Origin: JAWXCF01 sp034440515
Lineage (GTDB): Bacteria > Bacteroidota > Bacteroidia > CAILMK01
Assembly (NCBI GenBank): GCA_034440515.1
Contig: JAWXCF010000062.1
Span: 1 to 48,000, forward strand
Length of the DNA stretch: 48,000 nucleotides
Direction: 5' to 3'
Shown piece after piece: positions 26,515 through 34,556 of this stretch. Every line of letters begins with the position of its first letter. Position 1 is the stretch's first letter. The notes under the pieces are model-generated. The model did not search any database. It was not told the DNA's origin and saw nothing but the letters and a program-made list of their open reading frames with translations. The position numbers and the translations under genes are program-made.

Positions 26515-28047
26515 CTATTCGCCGCTTTGTTTATCATTGTTCTTTTCCTCATTATCCGACTTTATCGGCAATTTGTTCATTACTGGAGGTTTTACAACAC
26601 TAGAATTTGACTTTAATGCATCATTTACATAGGCTATTAACCTTTCTACACGCTTAGCTAGATTATCAGCAACATTCATCCGACCAAGTTGCTTAATTAA
26701 ATCTAAAGATGGGTTAGCGTTAACTTTTTTCATCTGATTCACATACTTATCATAATAGCGATTCATATTATCAGCTGAGTCTTTGGCAGCACCTGTCAGG
26801 GTTTGTTGAATTAGTTTTGATTTTACCAATTTATAAGATAATTCAATTTGATTTTGCCTATCTAGCATTGCAGGAATCTTAACTTTTATTTGATTAGCTA
26901 TTTCTGGGCTAGTTTCTTCCTTTTCAGGTTTAGTGTCAGCTACAGGCTTTTCTATCTCTGAGTTAGAGTCACCCAATATATTTGCTTCCTGTTTTGTATT
27001 ATTCGAATCTAGGTTTTCAACTGCAGTAGCAGCTGTATTTGCTTTAGGTTTTTTAAACATAAAGTAGAACACTGCAACACTTATTACCAATACAGCCAAT
27101 ACTATCCACATAATGGGAGATTTCTTTGGTTTAATTAGCGCTGTTTCTGCCGTTATTATTGTATTAGGGCTTTGTTTCAGTGGGTTTCCCATTGTGGTTG
27201 CATTTGCCCTAGCAGGCTCCGGTGTCAATATCCCAGATACTGCATTTGCCACTGCTATTATTACGGTTATGTTGTCTTTACCACCAGCATTATTTGCGGC
27301 ATCAATTAAGTCTGTACATAATTCAGCTACAGTTTTACTTTCATTGAATATGGTCTCCATTAGCGGGTCAGAAACTTCACCACTTAATCCATCGCTACAC
27401 AGCATAAATTTATCCCCAGTACTAATATCAATTATTAAACTTTCTGGTTGCGGTGGATGGCTAGGATCTCCCAAACATTGGGTTATTATATTACTTTCAG
27501 GGTGGGTTCGGGCCTCCTCTGGTGTTAGTGTACCAGCAGTTACCAGTTCCCATACCATACTATGGTCTTGGCTTAACTGAGATAATTTACCTTGACTATG
27601 TATGTAGGCTCTGCTATCGCCACTCCAACTTATTACAGCTTTATTATTTTCTACCCAAGCTATAATGCAGGTAGTACCCATTCCTTCGGTTTCTTTATTT
27701 TTCTTGGCGTGTGCTATTATTCTATTATGGGACTCTATGATAATTCGCTTTAAATAATCAGCTCTAGCTGGTATATTTCCAATTAAATTATCAGGCAACT
27801 TGGCCATTAATTCTTTTATGCTTTCTATTGTTATTTGGCTTGCTACTTCCCCTGCATTGGTACCACCCATACCGTCTGCCACGACCAATAAACTACCTAA
27901 TTTACCTTGGGCAAAATTCTGCCCCGTAAAATGCCATTGATTTTCAGCTAAATCTTGACAAACTATGAAGTTATCCTCATTGTGGTCTCTCACTTTGCCT
28001 ACATCGGTCTTAGCTAATATCAAATATTGGGAATCTTGTTGTGTCAT
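26515..28047 (-). CDS. PP2C-family Ser/Thr phosphatase with TM helix and C-terminal tail
   Basis: A 510-residue metal-dependent phosphatase. The catalytic domain (about 10-265) has the PP2C metal motifs: VRDHNEDN, VVADGMGGTNAGE (first ADG near residue 58 from this start), WSGDSRAYI, FMLCSDGLSGEV and GGKDNITVI. A single TM helix (about 310-328, MWIVLAVLVISVAVFYFMF) follows, then a tail of about 180 helical, Lys/Asn-rich residues probably outside the cytoplasm. The ATG at 28047 is preferred over a TTG at 28053. It would reverse phosphorylation by the two kinases encoded on either side, as in PknB/PstP or PpkA/PppA pairs (inference from context). Confidence 0.92.
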   Translation of the reverse strand: MTQQDSQYLILAKTDVGKVRDHNEDNFIVCQDLAENQWHFTGQNFAQGKLGSLLVVADGMGGTNAGEVASQITIESIKELMAKLPDNLIGNIPARADYLKRIIIESHNRIIAHAKKNKETEGMGTTCIIAWVENNKAVISWSGDSRAYIHSQGKLSQLSQDHSMVWELVTAGTLTPEEARTHPESNIITQCLGDPSHPPQPESLIIDISTGDKFMLCSDGLSGEVSDPLMETIFNESKTVAELCTDLIDAANNAGGKDNITVIIAVANAVSGILTPEPARANATTMGNPLKQSPNTIITAETALIKPKKSPIMWIVLAVLVISVAVFYFMFKKPKANTAATAVENLDSNNTKQEANILGDSNSEIEKPVADTKPEKEETSPEIANQIKVKIPAMLDRQNQIELSYKLVKSKLIQQTLTGAAKDSADNMNRYYDKYVNQMKKVNANPSLDLIKQLGRMNVADNLAKRVERLIAYVNDALKSNSSVVKPPVMNKLPIKSDNEEKNNDKQSGE

Positions 28048-28091
28048 TGTCAATGTAATTAGATGAACTAATGTATAATTTATTGGTACGC

Positions 28092-28958
28092 TTAATTTGA
28101 GTTTTTTACTGTTAAGCGTGAACCGTTACTGTGAGTACTTTTTTTCTTTTTTATAATAGATGGTTGTAATGGAACTAATTGTGATGGAAATGGGGCAATT
28201 TTCCATTGGTTCCATTCCACATACAACATTCCGACGGGTACAAATTGTACCCCTCCATTTACCACCACCTCCTCAAAATATATACCGCCCAATATTGGAC
28301 TCTTTAAGGTAAGAGGAACATTTAAAGTAGCATAAGTATTGGTACTAGACCAAGTAACAGACACCGTTTGCGCCAAACTGCTAAAGTGTGTTGTGTCTGA
28401 TAGTCTATTGCCACTGGCATATATTAGGTATAGTTTACCTCGTTCTACCAAATGATTGCTGGCGTGGTCATAGCATTTAGAAGAATGCGTAATTTTTGCT
28501 GCACTAATATATTTCTCATTACCATATTCAACTTCTAAATTGTTACCATAACTACCCTCCCATAATGTTTTGGTTCTTGCAGTTGATAATGTAGGCTTAA
28601 AACTATCCTTCAAATCTTTTGCAGCGGGGTCGTCCTCCCAAGGTTTTGATAATTGGGCAGCCACATAGACTTTACCATTTATACAAAAACCAATGCCGTA
28701 ACTGCGACCATAATATTCTGCACCATTTCTACCATACATTTCACCATTAGACGCAATGGCTACATAGTCTTGACTAATGATTACTATGCTGCTGTCTACA
28801 GCCTTATTGTACCATTTATCATTACCCAATAGCCCGATGCCTTTTAGACCCATTCTTAAGGTATCCATTTTAGCTGTTGCACCGCTAGATGCAGCAAAAA
28901 GACACACAAGTGTAACGGCTAATAGCCTACTAGTCACAGTTTTTAATGCACTCTCCAT
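28092..28958 (-). CDS. Exported protein of unknown family in the signalling island
   Basis: A 288-residue protein with a signal peptide (about 1-29, ASSGATA-K). The mature part is beta-rich with repeated Gly/Tyr patches (SNGEMYGRNGAEYYGRSYG, FCINGKVYVAA) and a basic C-terminus (IIKKKKS). I do not recognise the family. The start overlaps the end of the WG-repeat kinase gene by 29 bases in another frame, so the two are likely translationally coupled. The ectodomain of that kinase and this protein would share a compartment, making it a candidate ligand or partner (inference). Confidence 0.65.
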   Translation of the reverse strand: MESALKTVTSRLLAVTLVCLFAASSGATAKMDTLRMGLKGIGLLGNDKWYNKAVDSSIVIISQDYVAIASNGEMYGRNGAEYYGRSYGIGFCINGKVYVAAQLSKPWEDDPAAKDLKDSFKPTLSTARTKTLWEGSYGNNLEVEYGNEKYISAAKITHSSKCYDHASNHLVERGKLYLIYASGNRLSDTTHFSSLAQTVSVTWSSTNTYATLNVPLTLKSPILGGIYFEEVVVNGGVQFVPVGMLYVEWNQWKIAPFPSQLVPLQPSIIKKKKSTHSNGSRLTVKNSN

Positions 28959-30618
28959 TATTATCTATGGTTATAAATTTGCTGCCAGACTGAACCGTAG
29001 CTTTCCCATTTTTAAAGTCTGTAGCGGCAGCGTATTTAGGCGTAACTTTAAATTGTCCATTTTTTTGAATATAACCCCACTTAGACCTGATTTCTACAGC
29101 AGCTAAGCCTTCGTAAAAATCGTGATGATTATTAAATATTGGGTCTAGTACCTTTCTACCTGTTTTGTCAAAGTAACCCCATTTACCACCACTACTTACC
29201 CACATACCCTCGTTACTTTTTTCAACGCTGGTATAGGTTGGTGCCATTACTTGTTCACCGTCCGCACTTAGTAGTGCGTACTTCCCATTATACTTCGCCC
29301 ATATCATTCCATTGCTCATTTTTACCTTATCGGTATAGTTTGGCTTTTTACTGGCGTCGGCTATTGTTTTGGCAGCTTCGGGTTTAATATTTACATCTGT
29401 CTTTGCTATTGGTTCTGTTTCAATTACTTTAGGATCAACCTTAGTAGATGTATTTAAAACTTCAGTATTTGATGTATCTTTTATTTCAACTGGTGTCGCA
29501 TTTGCGGTTTCAGTTTCTTTTGGCTTGCCTCCCCCTAGGAAAACAAATGCCAATACACCTCCTATTATTAGCACGGCTGCAACAGCTATGATGATTCCAA
29601 TTGGTTTCTTTTTCTTAGTAGCTGCAGATCTATCATAGAGTGAATCGGCACTAGTGCTACCTTTTTCTTTTGGCTTACTATCTACTACGCTGGCTGCGCT
29701 CGGTTCTGGTGTTGGGGTTCTTTGCATTGGGGTTGTCCTTCTGCTCATATCCTCCACCTCTACGGCTGGCGCGGCTTGTTTCTTTCTAGGCACTTCATTC
29801 CAAGCACCACTATCTAGGTAGCCATTAGCTAAACTTTCTAATTCGCCTGCATCTGGTCTATCATCTGCATTTATGACCAAGCAAGCGTGAATTAAATCAT
29901 TAAATCTTCTAGAGAATGACTCTGGTAAGTCTGGCATTGGAAGACCTAATACCAATGCTCTGCCGCCATCGTCAAATGGCACTCTACCCACTGCTAATTC
30001 AAACAGGGTAATACCTAATGCAAATATGTCTGCCTTAGTCCCGATTGGCTTGTTCAGAGCTTTTTCTGGGGTACTATATGCTAGTGTTTCTCCTTTTAAA
30101 TTGCTGGCACGTACTAGGGTGCTTCGCATTTGGTTGCTAATACCGAAGTCACTTAACAAATAGTCATCGCTATAACTAATCAGAATGTTATCTGGCTTAA
30201 TGTCTGAGTGAATGATGGGTTGCGGCTGTGAGTGTAAATATTTTAAGCCACCTGCCGTTTGATACAAAACCCTAGCAATCTCCATTTCAGTTAATTGACC
30301 CTTATGCCTAAGTAAATCATAAAGTGAGCCTTTCTCACAATATTGCATTACCAAACACGGGCTATCATCTTCAATAAAGTAATCAGTTATTCGCAGCAAT
30401 CTGCTGTCTTTCAATTTGCTGGTTAATTCAAATTCTTCCTCAAATTGAGTGATGCCAATACTATCTAGTCCCTTATCGGGAGCAAATATTTTCATCGCAA
30501 CGCGTGCATTCCCTAGTTTTTCATCAAGGGCTAACCAAACAACAGAGAATCCCCCGCTGCCTTTTTTCTCTATCAGTCTGTATCGACTGTTTAGCAATTC
30601 GTTGTCTTGTAACAGCAT
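28930..30618 (-). CDS. Transmembrane Ser/Thr protein kinase with WG-repeat ectodomain
   Basis: A 562-residue Hanks-type kinase. The cytosolic kinase domain (about 12-275) has the Gly-rich loop GSGGFSVVW, ATP lysine K43, catalytic loop HSDIKPDN (D139, a non-RD form), DFG at 157-159 and TPEKA. A Ser/Thr/Pro-rich juxtamembrane stretch leads to one TM helix (about 337-357, IGIIIAVAAVLIIGGVLAFVF). The outer part has a Thr/Lys-rich linker and, from about 430 to the end, WG-type beta repeats (KYALLSADGEQVMAP, KWGYFDKTGRKVLDP, KWGYIQKNGQFKVTP). It has the layout of PknB-type sensor kinases, with WG repeats in place of PASTA domains. It is followed by an exported protein (29-base overlap). Confidence 0.93.
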   Translation of the reverse strand: MLLQDNELLNSRYRLIEKKGSGGFSVVWLALDEKLGNARVAMKIFAPDKGLDSIGITQFEEEFELTSKLKDSRLLRITDYFIEDDSPCLVMQYCEKGSLYDLLRHKGQLTEMEIARVLYQTAGGLKYLHSQPQPIIHSDIKPDNILISYSDDYLLSDFGISNQMRSTLVRASNLKGETLAYSTPEKALNKPIGTKADIFALGITLFELAVGRVPFDDGGRALVLGLPMPDLPESFSRRFNDLIHACLVINADDRPDAGELESLANGYLDSGAWNEVPRKKQAAPAVEVEDMSRRTTPMQRTPTPEPSAASVVDSKPKEKGSTSADSLYDRSAATKKKKPIGIIIAVAAVLIIGGVLAFVFLGGGKPKETETANATPVEIKDTSNTEVLNTSTKVDPKVIETEPIAKTDVNIKPEAAKTIADASKKPNYTDKVKMSNGMIWAKYNGKYALLSADGEQVMAPTYTSVEKSNEGMWVSSGGKWGYFDKTGRKVLDPIFNNHHDFYEGLAAVEIRSKWGYIQKNGQFKVTPKYAAATDFKNGKATVQSGSKFITIDNNGECIKNCD

Positions 30619-30625
30619 AGCTATA

Positions 30626-30636
30626 GCACTAAGTGC
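30626..30636. promoter_or_regulatory. Short palindrome just before the WG-repeat kinase start
   Basis: GCACT-A-AGTGC is an 11-base palindrome seven bases upstream of the kinase ATG (30618). It could be an operator or a small leader hairpin affecting translation. It is short enough to be chance. Confidence 0.25.
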
Positions 30637-30657
30637 CTATTAAAGTGTTAATATAAG

Positions 30658-30695
30658 AATGTGGGAAAAGGTAAACGCTTCTCCCACATTTTTTT
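30658..30695. terminator. Hairpin between the FHA-protease and kinase genes
   Basis: A 13-bp stem with one A-C mismatch (AATGTGGGAAAAG / CTTCTCCCACATT) and a 7-base loop, with seven T on the plus strand and a weaker T/A tail on the minus strand. Genes on both sides run minus, so it would be a partial terminator after the FHA-trypsin gene, separating its expression from the kinase genes. Confidence 0.6.
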
Positions 30696-30712
30696 GTTTA
30701 TTTGTAATTAGA

Positions 30713-32209
30713 CTATTTAATCCAAGATAGTGGTACCAACATACCAATCGGACTAGCATCGCTAGGGCTGGCAGATACCAAACCTATAGCGTAACAAGTA
30801 TTGGTCTTAGGGTCAATCCAGAAACAAGGTCCACCTGAGTTTCCGTGGTCAAAACCTCTGTTTGTTGTATTAATAATGCCTTTAGTCAAACCGTCCTGTG
30901 CTACCTGAGTAGTACAGTATAAGGGTTGTAGTTTAGTAGCATTAACGTGATCTGTACCGTGTGGGTAACCCAATATGTGAATCATAGCACCCTGTTGCAA
31001 ATTATCGCTGGTTCTAGCGTTATATTTAATGGTACCTTTCTTATCGGTTTGAATATAAGCCCAGTCACCGCTACCTTCTGCACCCTCTACATTACCTAGT
31101 GCAACTAGCACTGCCTCACCATTTAGGTTCACTTGCAGTTTCTTCAATTTGTCTAAATCCACCTTAAACTCATCACTTGTGAATTCAAGTTTTCTACCGT
31201 CTGGGCTGGTTGCTCTTAGTTTTGCTACTACTTTACCACCATTCATAGCTATAGCATTTAGGGTTAGGAAAGTCTCATCAGTATTGTAAAACCATCCATT
31301 TACACAGTGGTGTGCTGTTATAAATTTACCATCTTCACATAGGAAACCAGTTCCACTCCAACCACCATCTAGTGTAATTACGTTTCCGTCAGGTTTGGTC
31401 ACTATTATTTGATACGCCTCTAGTAGAAATACGTCTTTACTATATGGTTTCACAATGTCTATAGCTGGGCTATATTTTACATCTGCTCTACCCTTGCTTG
31501 GGATTATGATAGTTTGTTTTTTTAGACCCTTCTCTACCTTACCAGCCATACTGTTTAGTTTGTCTTGTAGTTCCTTGTTATTTTTATTCATAGCCTGCAA
31601 ACTATCTGCCTGACCTTGTAACAAGTTCTTTGTCTTATTCATATCAACCGCCAACTGCTCATTTTTCTTGGTCAGATCAAATATCAAGTAACCACCACCT
31701 GCTATAGCCAATAGTAAAATAGCTGAAAGTGTTAATATCAGCGAACGATATGGTTTAATAGCCTGGGAAACAACAAGGTTCATTTTACCTGTGAAACCCA
31801 TTCTGGCTGTACCTGTAGTTGTAGTGTTGTACAACATCTTAGGTCCGTTTTGGCTCAGTTGTATTTCATCACCATTATTTAATACTGTTGCGCCGTTTAT
31901 GACAACACCATTTACCAAGGTTGGGTTAGTTTGGCTTTGATTGGTAATCTTTACCGTTTTATCCTCTCTACTTATAGAGGCGTGCTTTCTACTTACTGTA
32001 GGGCAATCATCGCCAAATTTAACAACAGAAGTACTTGCTCTACCTATTTCTATGTAGGGTACTACTATTTTTTCAAATTCTCCAGCTTTGTGTTTTTCAC
32101 TAGATTGTAAATGCTGAAGGGTATAAACCGGCACATCTGCACCACCCATAATTCTACCTGCTGTAGCTAATGCTTGTGTCGCCCTGTTAGGCGTAGTTTC
32201 TCTTGACAT
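30713..32209 (-). CDS. FHA domain - TM - trypsin-like serine protease fusion
   Basis: A 498-residue protein combining a phosphothreonine reader with a protease. The FHA domain (about 44-128) has IGRAS, SRKHASI and NPTLVNG. One TM helix (about 157-176, LILTLSAILLLAIAGGGYLI) is followed by a coiled-coil stretch (180-222). A chymotrypsin-fold protease (about 245-498) carries the catalytic triad H301 (FITAHHCV), D382 (GSGDWAYI) and S458 (HGNSGGP). The predicted topology places FHA in the cytoplasm and the protease in the periplasm. HtrA-like proteases usually end in PDZ domains, which are absent here. As the first gene of the island on the minus strand, with its own -7 element, it could be the output controlled by the kinases (inference). 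Confidence 0.92.
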   Translation of the reverse strand: MSRETTPNRATQALATAGRIMGGADVPVYTLQHLQSSEKHKAGEFEKIVVPYIEIGRASTSVVKFGDDCPTVSRKHASISREDKTVKITNQSQTNPTLVNGVVINGATVLNNGDEIQLSQNGPKMLYNTTTTGTARMGFTGKMNLVVSQAIKPYRSLILTLSAILLLAIAGGGYLIFDLTKKNEQLAVDMNKTKNLLQGQADSLQAMNKNNKELQDKLNSMAGKVEKGLKKQTIIIPSKGRADVKYSPAIDIVKPYSKDVFLLEAYQIIVTKPDGNVITLDGGWSGTGFLCEDGKFITAHHCVNGWFYNTDETFLTLNAIAMNGGKVVAKLRATSPDGRKLEFTSDEFKVDLDKLKKLQVNLNGEAVLVALGNVEGAEGSGDWAYIQTDKKGTIKYNARTSDNLQQGAMIHILGYPHGTDHVNATKLQPLYCTTQVAQDGLTKGIINTTNRGFDHGNSGGPCFWIDPKTNTCYAIGLVSASPSDASPIGMLVPLSWIK

Positions 32210-32256
32210 TAATTGTTCTTCTGTATAAGTTTGAGTTTAAGATACCTGTACAGAGA

Positions 32257-32264
32257 CAAATGTA
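32257..32264 (-). promoter_or_regulatory. -7 element of the FHA-protease gene / signalling island
   Basis: On the minus strand TACATTTG fits TAnnTTTG, about 48 bases before the ATG at 32209. No -33 TTG is clear. The octamer is identical to those at 2809 and 47751 on the plus strand. Confidence 0.45.
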
Positions 32265-32444
32265 AATAATATTGTAAATTAAAATGAAAAATAGTTAAAG
32301 CTATTCACCAGCATCAACTTCTACTTGCCCCTTGTAGCTCTATATGGTTCCATTCGCATTGTGCCTATTAAAGTAAGACGCAATACACTAAAATTCTTAA
32401 CTATGACCGCTTAGAATTTACATTATATTCAATCCAATGCATCG

Positions 32445-32981
32445 TTATCTTTTGCCTAATGATAGTTTAACGGGCATATCGTTCTTATTTGTTGGCGAAT
32501 CCTCAAATTTGTAATACCCATTAACTTGAATATCAAAAACAAAAATTTTTTTCTTATAATTACTATTTATACCCCTTCTTTTATAATAGGTATAGTAAGT
32601 CCAATAGTAGATATTATCTGTATAAATTCATTTAAACTTCTTAAAGGAATAGCGAACTTAGCTTTACTTGATATAATAATGTCGTCGCCAATCAATTCCC
32701 AATAATTACCATAAATACAAGAATGCGCTCATCCAAAAGTGTGATTAGAATCTAAATTCTCTTGCAATTTGCGAACGTACCCCCCTTTAAAATTTCTTGT
32801 GACTTTTGAATATAGATTATTGATTGATAAAGCTAGGAATTAAAATATTATAAGAATAATTTTTCAATACAATAACACTAGGCGACGGTTCTAAAAAGGG
32901 TAAATGGAACCCATATTCCCAATTAACACTTGGCATACTTTGGGCATTTACATTGCTAATAGTGATATCTCTTTGTTTTGC
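32445..32981 (-). pseudogene. Decayed protein-coding gene, several frames
   Basis: No intact gene fills 32265-33355. On the minus strand three protein-like segments follow in order but in different frames. 32981-32817 encodes 54 residues with NAQSMPSVNWEYGF and ending ILIPSFINQ. From about 32815 an adjacent frame reads YSKVTRNFKGGYVRKL, passes a TGA at 32731-32729, and continues CIYGNYWELIGDD. A third frame carries IYYWTYYTYYKRRG and KIFVFDIQVNGYYKFEDSP, ending KLSLGKR at the TAA at 32447-32445. Balanced composition and consecutive order suggest one gene broken by at least two frameshifts and a nonsense change. I do not recognise the family. Chance open frames in AT-rich DNA cannot be excluded. 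Confidence 0.5.
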
Positions 32982-33030
32982 TTAATTCAATTGTGTAGCA
33001 AAACCAAAATAAAAATTAAATATTAAGGAG

Positions 33031-33252
33031 TTACATCCCTAGGAAGTAATTTTTTACATTTTTGAGTAATGAAACAATTGGTACAATGACATAAACAGTA
33101 AATTCTGAGCACTCTGAAAGGTCACTCATTAATCTTGGTGGAGCTGTGTTTGTGTCCAGTTCCATAAGTGGGTTAGCTAGTGGCAATTTAAGGGTGAAGT
33201 TTCGTCTGCTAGCATAATTAAATTTATTATATTTAGATGTTTTGCTGTTAAA
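33031..33252 (-). pseudogene. Reading-frame remnant upstream of the decayed gene
   Basis: A 73-residue frame on the minus strand, bounded by stops, without an ATG near its beginning. It reads like coding sequence (NFTLKLPLANPLMELD, SEFTVYVIVPIVSLL). It may be the N-terminal part of the decayed gene at 32445-32981 or a separate fragment. Function unknown. The remaining bases 33253-33355 and 32265-32444 show nothing I can assign. Confidence 0.3.
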
Positions 33253-33355
33253 TCAAATTTAAATATGTTAATAAATTATTAAGTTTTTTTTACTCAACGA
33301 TAGGCAATTTTGAAACAAAAAATCATTTAATAATTTACTGTAACTATAACAAATT

Positions 33356-33385
33356 AAAAAAACCCTAACCCAAAATGGGATAAGG
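33356..33385 (-). terminator. Rho-independent terminator after the NYN gene
   Basis: On the minus strand CCTTATCCC / GGGTTAGGG (one T-T mismatch, 5-base loop) is followed by a run of seven T. It lies about 28 bases after the NYN stop. Confidence 0.7.
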
Positions 33386-33412
33386 CTTTGTATTTATTTG
33401 TCACGTTAATAA

Positions 33413-34417
33413 CTAATATTCGTTAGGTTGGTCGTCTATACCAGGCACATAGTCAACTACTTCGTTGTGTTGGTCACCACCTATTGGCCAACGAATATTT
33501 ATCGCCATATCATCGCCACGATCATTTTTACCTAAATTAAATTCTATTTGGTCGCCTTCCCTTAAGTCGTTAAAATCCATATCGACTAAACTGCTGTAGT
33601 GAAAAAACAAGTTTTTTGGATTCCACTCTATAAAGCCAAAGCCGCTCTTTAGGTTAGAAATAATACTTACAAAATCATCCCCCTCTAATGAATCGTTCAC
33701 AAAGCCTGTCGCTGGTTTCCTAACTAATGGCGCCTCTTGTTTGTCTTTTTGCGCCTTTTCTGCTACAAATAGGTTCTGAATCAAGGTATTGGTTCTATTA
33801 GCCCTATTTTCTAGCTCGTCATACATAGATATGGGATAAGTCGCTATCTCTAATAAATCTTGACTGGTACGGGTTTCTACCGTTTTATTAAAATCATCAG
33901 TATAGGCAAAATCCCAAGACAAAAGCATCACCCTAATGCCTAGGGTATTTAGCTTGCGCACCAAGGGTACATAATCTCCATCGCTTGTAATTAACACTAC
34001 TACATCAAAGTCCTTATATCGTGATAGTTCATAAGCTTCTAGCGCCAACCAAACGTCAATACCTTTTTCCTCTCGTTTACCGCCAAACTTTGTTTTAACT
34101 GGTAAGTAGTGGGTAGTAACACCGGCACTCATTAGTATATCGTCAAATACACGCTCAAAGTAAAGTTGATTGGGTCTTTGATTTGCCTCTGCAGCATTTA
34201 ACCTACCTCTAAAATAGTGTGCGTCTACAACTTGTGTAAGTCTTGGTTCAATTTTTTCTAACTCGGCTACACGATATTTTATAAACTCGTGTAAACCTGT
34301 GATGCTGATTCTGCGTTTGCGATCATTTACGTAATTATAATAATTGCTAACGTGTAAGAAATAATTGCCATCATAAAAAACCCCGATTCGGGTTAATGTA
34401 TTCTCAGCTAGTGCCAT
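33413..34417 (-). CDS. NYN-domain protein with C-terminal cold-shock-like domain
   Basis: A 334-residue cytosolic protein. The NYN (LabA/DUF88) domain covers about residues 8-190 and keeps the acidic residues of the PIN-like nuclease fold: VFYDGNYF, KGIDVWLALEA and LITSDGDYVPLVRKL. After a charged linker, residues 245-310 form a cold-shock-like OB domain (IISNLKSGFGFIEW, NLFFHYSSL, GDQIEFNLG). NYN proteins are ribonucleases or RNA-binding proteins; the OB domain would supply RNA binding. It is likely an RNA-processing factor (inference). It is monocistronic with its own terminator. Confidence 0.88.
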   Translation of the reverse strand: MALAENTLTRIGVFYDGNYFLHVSNYYNYVNDRKRRISITGLHEFIKYRVAELEKIEPRLTQVVDAHYFRGRLNAAEANQRPNQLYFERVFDDILMSAGVTTHYLPVKTKFGGKREEKGIDVWLALEAYELSRYKDFDVVVLITSDGDYVPLVRKLNTLGIRVMLLSWDFAYTDDFNKTVETRTSQDLLEIATYPISMYDELENRANRTNTLIQNLFVAEKAQKDKQEAPLVRKPATGFVNDSLEGDDFVSIISNLKSGFGFIEWNPKNLFFHYSSLVDMDFNDLREGDQIEFNLGKNDRGDDMAINIRWPIGGDQHNEVVDYVPGIDDQPNEY

Positions 34418-34556
34418 TTTGTAATATTTATATTTTTATCTGCCTATTCTACCTATCTACTGGAATTTTCTCTTAATCGAATGTTTCTTTGTTAATGTCT
34501 CTTGTATTAAATAAGTCTTTTGTTGTAAATGTTTACTTTTCAGCTTCTAAAAATAA

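Noticed and set aside
30633..32379. The 14-mer GTGCCTATTAAAGT occurring at 30633-30646 and 32366-32379
   Set aside because: No longer similarity flanks the two copies, and a shared 14-mer is expected by chance in AT-rich DNA of this length.
32932..32948. A GG-N10-GC sigma-54-like pattern (TTGGCATACTTTGGGC) on the plus strand
   Set aside because: It faces no plus-strand gene and lies inside the decayed-gene remnant; the -12 half is poor.
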